Shown in pieces: positions 15,970 to 25,107 of a DNA stretch of 64,000 nucleotides. How positions within the stretch are numbered: the stretch's first letter is position 1; every line of letters begins with the position of its first letter. Made by a program: the position numbers and the translations under genes. Source of the stretch: Methylobacterium sp. (lineage in GTDB: Bacteria; Pseudomonadota; Alphaproteobacteria; Rhizobiales; Beijerinckiaceae); the NCBI GenBank assembly GCA_002928875.1, contig PERO01000021.1, positions 98,307-162,306 on the forward strand, written 5' to 3'. The notes under the pieces are model-generated. The model had not been told where the DNA came from, made no database searches, and was given only the letters and a program-made list of their open reading frames with translations.

Positions 15970-17742
15970 ATGACCGGCCAGACGACCAGAGCAGAGTTGC
16001 GCACGGAGGACGAAGCCGCCGAACTGATCGAATTGCTGGCTCGCCAGATGCCGATCGTGCTGGGCGCGGTGCTGGTGGTGGCGCCGACGGCGACCTATGT
16101 GTACGGTTTGCGCCTCGGTCCGAACGCCATGACCATGACCTGGCTGATCGCGGCCTTCGTGCTCGCCGCCCTTCGCGGGCTCTTCGTGCTGGCCTATTGG
16201 CGCTTGCGCGCCGGCACGCCACTCTGGATCTGGCGGACCGGGTTCATGCTGGGCAGCCTCGCATCCGGCAGCCTCTTTGGCTGGTTCGGCTGGGAGGTGA
16301 CCGGCTCCGGCGATGCACCGCTGACGTTGTTCATCATCATGATGCTGGTGGGGCTCACGGCCGGCTCGGTCGCCTCGCTTTCGGCCGACCGGCTGGTCTA
16401 TGCCGTCTTCGCGCTGAGCGCGATGGGCCCGGTCGTGGTGCAGTTCGCGCGCGCCAGCGACGAGACAAGCCGCTGGATGGCCTTGCTGGGCCTCGTCTTT
16501 CTGATCACGCATCTCGGGTATTCCATGCTGCAGAACCGGACGATGCGCGATCTCATCCGGCTTCGGAATCAGGAGAAGGCCTTCGCGCTGCAACTCGCCG
16601 AGGCGCGCGACCGGGCAGAGCGTTCCAACGGCGAGAAAACGCGCTTCCTGCTGGCTGCAGGGCATGACCTGGGCCAGCCGCTCTATGCCATTCGCCTGCT
16701 GCTCGATTCGCTGCAGCATGTCGGGAAAGATCTGCAGGCCGAGCGCATCGCGACGATCGGGCAATCGGTCGATGCCATCTCGGATCTGCTGGAGCGGATG
16801 CTGGAAGCGGCGCGCGCCGGCTCGGAAGGCTACGAGCCCCGCCTTGTGCCGGTCGAGCTTGACACGGTCTTCCGGCAGGTCGGCGTGGAATTCGCGGTCG
16901 AGGCGGCCGACAAGTCGCTCGATCTCTGCTTCGTGGGAACCAGCCGCTGGGCCCTGGCCGAGCCGACCCTGCTCACGCAGATCCTGCGGAACTTCGTCGG
17001 CAACGCCGTGCGCTACACCGAGCACGGACGCGTTCTGGTCGGCGTCCGGCAGCGGGGCGAGGCGCTCGAACTGCAGGTCTTCGATACCGGGCCGGGAATC
17101 GCCGAGGAGGACCTGTCGCGCATCTTCGAGCCGTTTCACCAGCTCGCGAATCCGGGGCGGCAGGCCGGGCGCGGCCATGGCCTGGGCCTGACCATCGCGC
17201 GCAGCATGGCCGAGCTGATCGGCGGGAGCGTGACGGTCCGCTCCTGGCCCGGCCGCGGTTCAATGTTCGCGATCACCCTTCCGGCTGCCACGGCCCCGCC
17301 CCTTGGCGAGGCACTCGCGGCGCACCAGGGTTCCAGCCCGCCCGCAACCGCGGCAGCCTGCCGGTTGCTTCTCGTCGAGGATCACGCGCCGGTGCGCGAT
17401 ATCCTGCGGGAACTGCTGACCGGCTGGGGTTATTCGGTCACGACAAGCGCCGAGGCCGAACACGCGCTCGCCGAACTCGACGCCGGCGGCCCGTACCCGG
17501 ATGTTATCGTTTCGGATCTGCGCCTGCCCGGCGCGATGGACGGGCTCGATCTCATCCGGGCCATCCGCGCTCGCGCCGGATCCATGATCCCGGCCCTGCT
17601 GGTGTCGGCGGATGTGGCCACGCCGAACCCGGACGAGCGCATTCCCGTGTTGCAGAAGCCCGTGGGCGCGCATGCGCTCCGCGAGAAGCTCGACGACGTG
17701 TTGCGGCTCAGCCGATCCGGGACCGCTCCAGAAAAGTCCTGA
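15970..17742 (+). CDS. membrane hybrid histidine kinase with C-terminal receiver
   Basis: Sensor kinase of about 590 residues. The N-terminal half has six or so membrane segments (for example MTWLIAAFVLAALRGLFVL and LTLFIIMMLVGLTAG). HisKA follows with the phosphoacceptor in LLAAGHDLGQPLYAIRLLL (near 235), then HATPase_c with VGNAVRYTEHG, VFDTGPGI and GRGHGLGLTIARSM. The C-terminal receiver (about 465-585) has ED at the start, the acceptor Asp in VIVSDLRLPG and Lys in VLQKPVG. The ATG at 15970 was chosen because the preceding open frame is not protein-like. It converges with a LuxR-type regulator, overlapping it by 35 bases; the two may form a pathway. Confidence 0.9.
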   Translation: MTGQTTRAELRTEDEAAELIELLARQMPIVLGAVLVVAPTATYVYGLRLGPNAMTMTWLIAAFVLAALRGLFVLAYWRLRAGTPLWIWRTGFMLGSLASGSLFGWFGWEVTGSGDAPLTLFIIMMLVGLTAGSVASLSADRLVYAVFALSAMGPVVVQFARASDETSRWMALLGLVFLITHLGYSMLQNRTMRDLIRLRNQEKAFALQLAEARDRAERSNGEKTRFLLAAGHDLGQPLYAIRLLLDSLQHVGKDLQAERIATIGQSVDAISDLLERMLEAARAGSEGYEPRLVPVELDTVFRQVGVEFAVEAADKSLDLCFVGTSRWALAEPTLLTQILRNFVGNAVRYTEHGRVLVGVRQRGEALELQVFDTGPGIAEEDLSRIFEPFHQLANPGRQAGRGHGLGLTIARSMAELIGGSVTVRSWPGRGSMFAITLPAATAPPLGEALAAHQGSSPPATAAACRLLLVEDHAPVRDILRELLTGWGYSVTTSAEAEHALAELDAGGPYPDVIVSDLRLPGAMDGLDLIRAIRARAGSMIPALLVSADVATPNPDERIPVLQKPVGAHALREKLDDVLRLSRSGTAPEKS

Positions 17743-18307
17743 CCTCACCGCGATGCGCGAGCCCGAAGCGCTTGAAAACGCTCGAGAGGTGGGCGCGGAC
17801 GGTGTTCTCGCTGATCCCTAGGCTGCGGCCGATCACCTTGTTCTGCAGGCCACGCGCGCAGAGGATGAGGATGTCACGTTCGCGCGGGGTGAGGACGGGC
17901 CGGAGCGCGCCATCGCGCGTTTCGGGCTCCTGGCTCGTCAGTTCCGCGAGCACGGCGAGGATCGCCTCGGGCCCATCCGCCTTCGAGAGCAGGGCAGCCG
18001 CCGCCTCCAGCGCCGAAGCGCCGGGCAGATCGCGCGGGTCGCTGCCGGTCATGATGATCACGGGCAGGCCGGGACAAAGGCGCTGAAGTTCGAGATAGGT
18101 CTCGGGCCCGCTCGAATCCGGCAAAGCGAGATCCAGGATGACCGCATCGAGCGGCCCGGCGGCCAGGATCTGCCGGGTTTCGGCCAGAGTGGCGCATTCC
18201 TCGATGACAATCGCGGGGAAGGCGGCCTGCAAGGCTGTGCGCAAACCCACCCGCACGAGGGGATGATCATCGACGATGAGGATCCTCAATTGCCGCATGC
18301 CTTTCAC
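17708..18307 (-). CDS. LuxR/NarL-type response regulator
   Basis: Two-domain transcription factor of 199 residues. The receiver (about 5-125) has the acidic pair in VDDHP, the acceptor Asp in AVILDLALPD and a Lys in LLSKADGPEA. The C-terminal LuxR helix-turn-helix shows LTPRERDILILCARGLQN then GISENTVRAHLSSVFKRFG. Start is the GTG at 18307 or the ATG at 18298. It lies tail-to-tail with the hybrid kinase and is the natural candidate output of that kinase. An 8-bp dyad 31-51 bases upstream of the start suggests autoregulation. Confidence 0.92.
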   Translation of the reverse strand: MKGMRQLRILIVDDHPLVRVGLRTALQAAFPAIVIEECATLAETRQILAAGPLDAVILDLALPDSSGPETYLELQRLCPGLPVIIMTGSDPRDLPGASALEAAAALLSKADGPEAILAVLAELTSQEPETRDGALRPVLTPRERDILILCARGLQNKVIGRSLGISENTVRAHLSSVFKRFGLAHRGEVRTFLERSRIG

Positions 18308-18337
18308 CCGAGGGATGTTTTTTCTAGGAGCGGCTTC

Positions 18338-18358
18338 CGATCTGACTTTATCAGATCG
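18338..18358. promoter_or_regulatory. dyad upstream of LuxR-type regulator
   Basis: CGATCTGA (18338-18345) and TCAGATCG (18351-18358) form a perfect 8-bp inverted repeat with a 5-base AT-rich spacer. It lies 31 bases upstream of the regulator's start, in promoter position. It is likely a binding site for a dimeric regulator, possibly the adjacent one. Confidence 0.5.
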
Positions 18359-18567
18359 ACCGCTCTATCTCTCTGTTTTGTCGCATTTCTTGCCGCCAAC
18401 CGGTATCCACTTGGCCGGAAAAAACTCCAGAATCGACCTCCGCGCCACGCCAGGGGCCGAGTCGCATCACCGTCCCCGGGGCGCGACTCATCCGGCGGGC
18501 CTTTCGACGCAGAAAACGCGATGCGTGCGATCGCGCGCCCGCATCGCTCCAAGGACAGCCGGCATGC

Positions 18568-18598
18568 GAGGCTCCCTTCCCGACCGGGCGGGAGCCTC
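18568..18598 (-). terminator. hairpin after the lipoprotein gene
   Basis: GAGGCTCCC (18568-18576) pairs with GGGAGCCTC (18590-18598) around a 13-base loop, 20 bases past the lipoprotein stop. No T-run follows on the minus strand, so it may slow transcription or protect the 3' end rather than act as a strong intrinsic terminator. Confidence 0.45.
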
Positions 18599-18618
18599 CT
18601 TCCGCGACGGGTTCCCGC

Positions 18619-19362
18619 TCAGCTCGCGAGCCCGGGCAGGACACCGATCGTAACCGGGCGCAGCAGGTCTTGAATCGTGAGGTTCTGGAACGTCTTGTCG
18701 CGCGTGGTCTTGTTGATGTCCATGTTGTTTTGCACCCAGGCGGTCGCCGAGCCGTCATCCTTCAGGAAAGCCTCGAACGCCTTGTCGTCCCTGAGCAGGG
18801 CGCGAATTTTGTGCGGCGAAAAAATGCTGGTGTAGTAATCCGGATTGCTGCTGCCGAAACGCTGCCGGAACAGCGTAACGCGTTCCTTCATGGCCCTGTT
18901 CTTGGGGTCGTCCTGAATGCTCTTCAGCCAGACCCGGCCGAAGCCGCGCGCATATTCGAAGCGCTCGCGGCTGACACCAGCCTTGTCAAGGATATCCGCG
19001 TTGAACAATGACTTGTCGAGCGAGTCGTAGGTCACGTCCGGATATCGCGCGAGATAGGCGCCCAGCACGTAGTTGAGGAAAGTATCCTCGTCCTTTGTCA
19101 GGTTACTCTGGTAGCCGTCGGGCAGGAAATACATCGCCTCGCCCAGCGCGGTGTTCCACAGTGCCAGCGATGCCCAGTTGTCGGCCTTGGCAATCTCGGC
19201 CAGCGCCGCCTTCCGCTCTTCCGGCGACTTCTGGAAATGCGACGTGAGCCCGGATCGCACGAGGCCGGGATCCACATTGGTGCAGGCCGGCAATATGGCG
19301 AGGGACGCGAGCAGGCCCATCGCACCGAGGGATCGAGCCAGCGAAGGGAACCGTTTGGTCAT
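18619..19362 (-). CDS. putative lipoprotein, unrecognised family
   Basis: Lipid-anchored envelope protein of about 247 residues; I do not recognise the family. The signal peptide runs from MTKRFPSLARSLGAMGLLAS to the lipobox LPAC, with the cysteine near residue 25. The mature part is mostly helical and charged, with no repeats, membrane segments or known catalytic motif. The ATG at 19362 has GGAGG seven bases upstream; the longer open frame is not used. It lies 44 bases downstream of an outer-membrane barrel gene on the same strand, so the two probably form one operon and act together in the envelope. Confidence 0.75.
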   Translation of the reverse strand: MTKRFPSLARSLGAMGLLASLAILPACTNVDPGLVRSGLTSHFQKSPEERKAALAEIAKADNWASLALWNTALGEAMYFLPDGYQSNLTKDEDTFLNYVLGAYLARYPDVTYDSLDKSLFNADILDKAGVSRERFEYARGFGRVWLKSIQDDPKNRAMKERVTLFRQRFGSSNPDYYTSIFSPHKIRALLRDDKAFEAFLKDDGSATAWVQNNMDINKTTRDKTFQNLTIQDLLRPVTIGVLPGLAS

Positions 19363-19406
19363 GATTGAACCTCCGGAAATTGGGGTGATCCGCATGGTCT
19401 CGCTCC

Positions 19407-20324
19407 TCAGAACCGATAGGCGACGCCAAGGGTGCCGCGGCTGTAGCGCAGCCGCTGGTTCCCCACCCATGTCAGCCCCTTGAGCGACACCTCCCAGCGT
19501 TCGTTGATCTGGTAGGTCAGGCCGGATTGCAGGGTGAACCAGTTGCGGTCGAGCCGCTGCTCGGCCGGCGCAACCTGCTCGGCGAAGACCTGGTTCAGCA
19601 CGACACCGGCGGTGAGGCGCAGGCGATCGGTGATGTTGTACATCGCACTGAGATGCAGCAGACCGATGGTCGAACCGAAATGGGCCACCGGCGGAATGTT
19701 GCCCGGATCATAGGCCTGCCGGCTGCGGATCGTCACGATGGTCGCGTCGAGCGAGAGCAGCACCGGGCCCAGCGGGTAGGACGCCCCCACGAACCCGCCG
19801 AAGCGGTAGCTCGAGCTGTCCGCACCCACCGGCGCGGCCGGGACACCGACGAACTGGTAGGAATTGCCGCCCAGACCGAAGCCGCCGAGCACGCCGACGC
19901 GCAGGAACGGCAGCGGCGCGATGCCAAGCACGAGATCGCCGCCGCCCGCGTCGGAATTCCCGTTGAGCGAGAGCGGGAAGGCCAGGATCGTCGACTTGAT
20001 CGTCTCGCGCGAATAATTGCCGCTGATCGAGGCGAAGCCGATGGAGCCGAAGCCGAAGCTGAGGCCGACCTGCGTGCCGTAGCTGTTCTGCTTCAGGCGG
20101 GTCGGCTGGCGGGTTTTCTCGGTCAGGCTGGCTCCGAAATCGACCGAGAGCTTGAAGCTGTGCAGGAAGCCGCGGTTGGGATCGTCCGGGAATACCCCCG
20201 GCAGCGACAGCGTGCGCACCTCCGAGAGTTTCGGCAGCTTTGCATTGCTGAATGTCTGGGCCGAGGCAGCGAACGGCACTGCCAGCAAACCCGCAGCCAT
20301 GACCATACCAAGTGTGAAGCGCAT
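19407..20324 (-). CDS. putative outer-membrane beta-barrel protein
   Basis: Predicted outer-membrane protein of 305 residues. A signal peptide (MRFTLGMVMAAGLLAVPFA then ASAQ) is followed by alternating hydrophobic strands rich in Gly, Tyr and Phe (for example VGLSFGFGSIGFASISGNYS). The chain ends in Phe (GTLGVAYRF), the barrel-assembly signal. Size would suit a barrel of about 12 strands. No specific porin or transport family is recognised. It probably shares a transcript with the downstream lipoprotein. The upstream gap (20325-20541) has only a short palindrome GGACTAGTCC at 20456-20465. Confidence 0.72.
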   Translation of the reverse strand: MRFTLGMVMAAGLLAVPFAASAQTFSNAKLPKLSEVRTLSLPGVFPDDPNRGFLHSFKLSVDFGASLTEKTRQPTRLKQNSYGTQVGLSFGFGSIGFASISGNYSRETIKSTILAFPLSLNGNSDAGGGDLVLGIAPLPFLRVGVLGGFGLGGNSYQFVGVPAAPVGADSSSYRFGGFVGASYPLGPVLLSLDATIVTIRSRQAYDPGNIPPVAHFGSTIGLLHLSAMYNITDRLRLTAGVVLNQVFAEQVAPAEQRLDRNWFTLQSGLTYQINERWEVSLKGLTWVGNQRLRYSRGTLGVAYRF

Positions 20325-20541
20325 CAGACCAAGCCCCTTGCCTTCTGTCGTGAATCCACGCGGCGGGCGAGGTCGCGAACCTTGCCGAAGCCGGAGGTCA
20401 CCAAACCGGTGCCGGGACAGAAGCAGCCGGGGCTAACAGGAGCAAACGCGCGGGCGGACTAGTCCATTCCGTGCGTGAATTGTGTCTGAAAGGTCACAGG
20501 AGCGGCTCGGAGGCACAAGCCAGGGCGATGATCGCGCCGGA

Positions 20542-21237
20542 TCACCGGGCTCCGGCCTTTAGGGCTTCCATCACCAGTTCGGCCGTGCGCTTCGCCGAGG
20601 CCGGATTCTGACCGGTGACGAGATTGCCGTCGCGCAGGGCAAAAGGCTCGAAATCCGGGCCGCCTTCATGCCGGGCCCCCAGTTCCTTCAGGCGGCTTTC
20701 GAGGAGGAACGGCACCGCCTTGTCGAGGCCGACGGCGCGCTCTTCGCTATCCGTGAAGGCGGCGACCCGGCGCCCCGCGACGAAGGGCGTGCCGTCGACC
20801 TTTCGGGCCGAGACGAGCCCCGCCGGGCCATGGCATACGGCGGCCACCACCTTGCCCTCGCGGTCGAAGCGCTCGACCAGCCGCGCCAGCTTGTCGCTGA
20901 CGGGATAATCGAACATCGTGCCGTGCCCGCCCGGCAGGAACAGGGCATCGTAGCCGGCGGAATCGACGCTGCCGACCGCCGGGGTGCCGGCAACCTCGGC
21001 CTTCAGCGCGGCATCTCCGAGATAGCGCTCGACGGATGCATCATTCTCGCCTTCGGCATTCATGCTGCGCTGGTCGACCGGGATCGCGCCACCGGCGATC
21101 GAGGCCAAGGTCACCTCGGCGCCGGCGTCGCGGAACGCATAATAGGGCGTCGTCAGTTCTTCGAGCCACACGCCGGTGGGTTCGGTGCCGGGGGTCATCC
21201 GGCTGGCGGAGGTGGCGACGATCAGGATACGGGTCAT
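20542..21237 (-). CDS. DJ-1/PfpI family protein (class I glutamine amidotransferase-like)
   Basis: Cytosolic protein of the DJ-1/PfpI/Hsp31-like superfamily, 231 residues. The nucleophile elbow is VAAVCHGPAGL (Cys near residue 137), preceded by FLPGGHGTMFDYP and with Glu/Asp-rich segments around. The length and the early stretch TGVWLEELTTPYYAFRDAG match the type 1 glutamine amidotransferase-like subfamily, members of which act as glyoxalase III, chaperone or deglycase. The exact role is open. It has its own upstream gap and does not seem linked to the neighbours. Confidence 0.87.
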   Translation of the reverse strand: MTRILIVATSASRMTPGTEPTGVWLEELTTPYYAFRDAGAEVTLASIAGGAIPVDQRSMNAEGENDASVERYLGDAALKAEVAGTPAVGSVDSAGYDALFLPGGHGTMFDYPVSDKLARLVERFDREGKVVAAVCHGPAGLVSARKVDGTPFVAGRRVAAFTDSEERAVGLDKAVPFLLESRLKELGARHEGGPDFEPFALRDGNLVTGQNPASAKRTAELVMEALKAGAR

Positions 21238-21489
21238 GGCGATATCGTCCTTGTCTTCATGGTTGGGCGGGGTTTGCCCCTGCGATGGCCGGCCAGAAGG
21301 CCGATCGAGCCATCAGGAAATCGGAGAGACACGACGATCGGCCAGCAATGCGCTCATGGTAAGGCAATGGGCAGTTCCGACATCCCTGTCCGACCGCCAT
21401 GCGCGCGGCGTGCACCCGACGAGAACCCCGCCGCCGCCATCGGCGGCAGCTGCGATACGGCGCAAAAGATCCGCTCGTGAGCGGGGTGT

Positions 21490-22956
21490 TCAGGCCCGGC
21501 GCTGCCCGTGCTGCGCGAAAGTCACGCCATTGCGACGGCGCAGGGTGAGTTCCTGCCGGAAGTCGCACTCGCCCGCCGTGAAGGTCTCGACCGGACCGCC
21601 GGGCTGGTCTCCGAGCTGCAGCAGGCTCGCGCCCTGCATCGAGGCAGGCGCCGACACGCCCAGCAGGTCGAGGATGGTCGGCGCGATATCGATCACGCCC
21701 GCCGCGCCCGCATGCACGCCCGGCGTGATGGCCGCGTGGCCGCCAAGCGCCAGCACGGTGTTGAGTTCGTGCCGGTTGAGGCCGCCATGCATGCCGCCGC
21801 CCACCGGAACGGAACCGGTGATGAGCCCCAAACCGGGAAGGCCATGGGCGTCGTCGTCAAGGTTCGAACGCAGCACATAGACGAGTTCGGGCTGCCGACC
21901 GTGATCGAGCCCGACCAGTCGATGCGAGAAGGTGCCGGGAACGGTGCCCTGAACCGGATCCTCCGATGGGGTGAAGACCATCCCGGTGAATTCCTGCGCC
22001 ATCAGCCAGCGCGCCACGCGATCGCGGCGCTCGAGATCGCCATCGAGCACGCGGATCTCGCCCATGTTGCCGCCGGTCACCGCCAGCGCCATGCCGGAAA
22101 GATCGCGCTGCGCGGCCATGGCGGCGGGATGCCCGGCTTCCGTCAGCAGGGCCGCCAGATCGACTTCGCCGGAGCTGGAAATCTGGCCGTGATCGGAGGC
22201 AACGAGAACCGCGATGTCGTCGGCATCCGGCCGCAGGCGGATCGCCTCGAGAATGCGGCCGAAGGCATTGTCGGCGCTGCGCATCACCGCGCGCGTCTCC
22301 TCCGAGCCGAGAAAGCGATAATGGAAGGAGGTATCCGGCTCGTTGAACCAGACCAGCGCCACGTCGGGCGCCATCTCGGGGATCACCCAATCGGTCATGA
22401 TGCGCGTGGCGTAATCGATCTCGTCAAAGCGGGGCAGCGTGCGCGGCGGCAGGGGGCCGAACCGCGCAACCATGTCCTCGACCGCGGAGGGCGTCCGCGT
22501 GTGCCTGGTTCCAAGCACCGAGAAGGTCCAGTGGCCGTTCTGGGCGACCCGCGGATTGATCGCGTAGGTCGATCCGGGCGAACCGGAATGCACCACGGCG
22601 ACGCTTTTGCCGGCATGCGCCAGGACATCCGCGAAGGTATCGGCGGTGACGAATTTGCCGCCAAGCCGCTCCTCGGCGAGCGCGATATCCTCGGCCTTCG
22701 AGACATCCAGCACGAAATCGCGCGTGACCTCGGGGTAGTAGAACGCATTCCCCACGATGCCGTGCCGCGACGGAAAGGCGCCCGTCGCGATGGAGGAGGT
22801 CGCAACGCGGGTCATCGACGGGAAGACCGTGCGCGCCTCCGGGAAGCTCCGGCCCCCGGCGATGAAGCCTGCGAGATGCGGCATGCGGTCCGGCGTCACC
22901 ATGTCGGGCCGGAGGCCATCGAACACGCAGACAACGACACGGGAAGCTTGGATCAT
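21490..22956 (-). CDS. alkaline-phosphatase-superfamily phosphodiesterase/nucleotide pyrophosphatase-like hydrolase
   Basis: Metal-dependent hydrolase of the type I phosphodiesterase/nucleotide pyrophosphatase branch, about 488 residues. It opens with VVVCVFDGLRPDMV, where the Asp is a metal ligand. The nucleophile region FPSMTRVATSSIATG carries the catalytic Thr, and a second metal site appears as VLVASDHGQ. GGMHGGLNRHELN near residue 410 supplies another conserved His. No signal peptide is seen, so it is predicted cytosolic. It is last in the ugp-like operon, 82 bases after the ATPase gene. That suggests it cleaves an imported glycerophosphodiester or similar phospho-compound. A GTG at 22989 is the alternative start. 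Confidence 0.82.
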   Translation of the reverse strand: MIQASRVVVCVFDGLRPDMVTPDRMPHLAGFIAGGRSFPEARTVFPSMTRVATSSIATGAFPSRHGIVGNAFYYPEVTRDFVLDVSKAEDIALAEERLGGKFVTADTFADVLAHAGKSVAVVHSGSPGSTYAINPRVAQNGHWTFSVLGTRHTRTPSAVEDMVARFGPLPPRTLPRFDEIDYATRIMTDWVIPEMAPDVALVWFNEPDTSFHYRFLGSEETRAVMRSADNAFGRILEAIRLRPDADDIAVLVASDHGQISSSGEVDLAALLTEAGHPAAMAAQRDLSGMALAVTGGNMGEIRVLDGDLERRDRVARWLMAQEFTGMVFTPSEDPVQGTVPGTFSHRLVGLDHGRQPELVYVLRSNLDDDAHGLPGLGLITGSVPVGGGMHGGLNRHELNTVLALGGHAAITPGVHAGAAGVIDIAPTILDLLGVSAPASMQGASLLQLGDQPGGPVETFTAGECDFRQELTLRRRNGVTFAQHGQRRA

Positions 22957-23038
22957 GATGGCACCGGGTGGCAGGGTCGGGTGGGTCACGGGGGATTCGC
23001 CAGAGGTCGGGCAGCGCGGCAGCGCCGCCTGCCCCGCT

Positions 23039-24139
23039 TCAGGCCGCGATGGCTTTGGAGGCGTGCTGGCGCAGATTGTCCCGCTTCAGGCGGGCACCGC
23101 TCGCGGGATCGAAGAGGTGCAGCATTTCGGGGTTGATCTCGAAGCGCAATTCCTGTCCGGCCGCCACCGGCTCGCTCGTGGGGCACTGCACGATGAAATC
23201 CACGCCCGCGAATCGACCATGGACGAGCTGCACCGCGCCGAGCTTCTCGACGAAATCCGCATGCAGGGCATGCCGCCCGCCGGGCCGGATCTCGATCTGC
23301 TCCGGCCGGATGCCGAGGATCGCCTTCGTGCCAGCCGCCATGGCGGGGAAAACCGGAATCGCCAGCGGCACGTTGGCCGCCACGGCCTCGCCGGGCGCGC
23401 GGATCTCCACCTCGACGAGGTTCATCGGCGGCGAACCGATGAAGCCCGCGACAAACAGCGTCTCGGGCCGTTCGTAGATTTCGGTCGGCGTGCCGATCTG
23501 CTCGATCATCCCGGCATTCATCACCACGATGCGGTCTGCCAGCGTCATCGCCTCGACCTGATCATGCGTGACGAAGACCGAGGTGACACCAAGCCGCTGG
23601 TGCAGCTTGCGGATTTCGAGCCGCATCTGCACCCGGAGCTTCGCGTCGAGGTTCGAGAGCGGCTCGTCGAACAGGAAGATTTTCGGCTCGCGGATCATCG
23701 CCCGGCCCATCGCCACGCGCTGCCGCTGCCCGCCGGACAGCTGGCCGGGCTTGCGATCGAGATAGGTCTCGAGCCCGACGCTGCGCGCCACCTCCTCGAT
23801 GCGGCGCTGGCGTTCCGCCTTCGGCACGCCGGCAACCTTGAGCGCGTAGCCAATGTTCTCGGCCACCGTGAAATGCGGGTAGAGCGCATAGTTCTGGAAG
23901 ACCATGGCGCAACCCCGCTCGCGCGGCTCGCGATCGTTCACGACGTCGCCACCGATGGCGATCGTGCCGCCGGTGATCGCCTCGAGCCCGGCGATCATGC
24001 GAAGCAGCGTCGATTTCCCGCAACCCGACGGCCCGAGAATGACCACGAACTCCCCATGTGTGATCGACAGATCGACCCCGTGGATGACCTCGGTCTTGCC
24101 ATAGCTCTTGGTGACCTTGCTGATGGTGATGTCGGCCAT
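23039..24139 (-). CDS. ugpC: ABC importer ATPase, UgpC-like
   Basis: ATP-hydrolysing subunit of a sugar/glycerol-phosphate-type importer, 366 residues. It has Walker [11 protein letters not shown]-loop region [10 protein letters not shown], signature [14 protein letters not shown], Walker [13 protein letters not shown] and switch His in VFVTHDQ. After residue about 235 comes the MalK-type OB-fold regulatory domain ([23 protein letters not shown]). Gene order binding protein, two permeases, ATPase matches ugpBAEC. MalK-type ATPases can serve several substrates, so the glycerol-3-phosphate label rests on the whole cluster. Confidence 0.88.
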   Translation of the reverse strand: MADITISKVTKSYGKTEVIHGVDLSITHGEFVVILGPSGCGKSTLLRMIAGLEAITGGTIAIGGDVVNDREPRERGCAMVFQNYALYPHFTVAENIGYALKVAGVPKAERQRRIEEVARSVGLETYLDRKPGQLSGGQRQRVAMGRAMIREPKIFLFDEPLSNLDAKLRVQMRLEIRKLHQRLGVTSVFVTHDQVEAMTLADRIVVMNAGMIEQIGTPTEIYERPETLFVAGFIGSPPMNLVEVEIRAPGEAVAANVPLAIPVFPAMAAGTKAILGIRPEQIEIRPGGRHALHADFVEKLGAVQLVHGRFAGVDFIVQCPTSEPVAAGQELRFEINPEMLHLFDPASGARLKRDNLRQHASKAIAA

Positions 24140-24153
24140 GATCCACTCCCGAA

Positions 24154-25098
24154 TTATTTGTCTGCCGCGATCAGGCCGCGGACGAAGTAACCCTGCATGA
24201 AGATGACCACCAGAAGCGGTGGCAGCATGACGATCAGCGTGCCGGCCATGGCCTCGTTCCAGACCGGCGGCTGGCCGAAAAGCGGCCCCGGCACGAGCTT
24301 CTGGAGCTGCATGGTCGCGGTGGTCATTTCCGGCCGCGTGGTGATCAGCAGCGGCCAGAGATACTGGTTCCAGGCATAGACGAACATGATGGTGGCGAGG
24401 GCGGCCATGTTGGTCTTCGAGAGCGGCAGCAGCACGTCCCGGAAGAAGCGCAAGGGGCCGGCGCCATCCATGCGCGCGGCTTCGACGAGTTCAGCCGGGA
24501 TCGTCATGAAGAATTGCCGGTAGAGGAAGGTGCCCGTCGCGGTCGCAACCAGCGGCAGGATGAGCCCGGTATAGGAATTCAGCAGGTTCCACTCGGGCAA
24601 GGCGATCGCCACCTGCGGCAGATTGCCGACGCCGATCAGCCCCAGCAGCGTGGCGGGGGCATTGAAAACCGCGTTCAGGAATCCCTGGACGGGCGAGAGC
24701 GCATTGGCCGCCACCGCGTAGGTCGGCACGATGCGCACCTCGAGCGGCAGCATCAGCGTCACGAAGATCAGCCAGAAGCAGAACATCTTCAGCCGGTAAT
24801 TGAAGAAGACGATCGAGAAGGCCGAAATCGCAGCAATCGCGATCTTGCCGATCGTCACGCCGGTGGCAACGATGAAGGAATTCACGAATTTCGTGCCGAA
24901 ATCGGATTTGTTCCAGACCTTCGTGTAGTTCTCGACGAGGCTGTCGCCGGGCAGGAGCGGCATCGGCACCTGGTTGACGGTCTGGAAATCGTGGCTCGAC
25001 GCCACGAAGACGATGTAAATCGGCAGAGCCGCGAGCACGAGGCCAAAGAGCATGGCCAGATGCGTGAAGAAATTCAGGATGGGCGTGCGCTCGATCAT
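24154..25098 (-). CDS. ugpE: ABC importer permease, UgpE-like, with an insert
   Basis: Inner-membrane permease of the ugp-like importer. Six membrane helices and the EAA loop ([14 protein letters not shown]), which docks on the ATPase, are visible. At 314 residues it is about 30 longer than E. coli UgpE as I remember it. The extra segment lies around residues 128-165 between a membrane helix and the usual [10 protein letters not shown], with its own hydrophobic stretch ([14 protein letters not shown]). The gene starts nine bases after the UgpA stop, so the permeases are co-translated. Confidence 0.85.
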   Translation of the reverse strand: MIERTPILNFFTHLAMLFGLVLAALPIYIVFVASSHDFQTVNQVPMPLLPGDSLVENYTKVWNKSDFGTKFVNSFIVATGVTIGKIAIAAISAFSIVFFNYRLKMFCFWLIFVTLMLPLEVRIVPTYAVAANALSPVQGFLNAVFNAPATLLGLIGVGNLPQVAIALPEWNLLNSYTGLILPLVATATGTFLYRQFFMTIPAELVEAARMDGAGPLRFFRDVLLPLSKTNMAALATIMFVYAWNQYLWPLLITTRPEMTTATMQLQKLVPGPLFGQPPVWNEAMAGTLIVMLPPLLVVIFMQGYFVRGLIAADK

Positions 25099-25107
25099 GG
25101 GTCAGCC

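Larger units (their letters stand above)
18308..18618. other. intergenic region with dyad and hairpin
   Basis: 311 bases between the LuxR-type gene and the lipoprotein gene, both on the minus strand. It holds the dyad at 18338-18358 and a 9-bp hairpin at 18568-18598 just past the lipoprotein stop. No coding frame looks real. Confidence 0.5.

Noticed and set aside
20456..20465. GGACTAGTCC palindrome before the outer-membrane protein gene
   Set aside because: Ten bases only, no second copy seen.
21299..21343. GGCCGATCG and CGATCGGCC inverted repeats upstream of the PfpI-like gene
   Set aside because: 27-base spacing and GC-rich arms make a chance match likely; no supporting context.
21238..21489. 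Possible small genes between the PfpI-like gene and the hydrolase
   Set aside because: Open frames here lack ribosome sites and have shadow-like composition.
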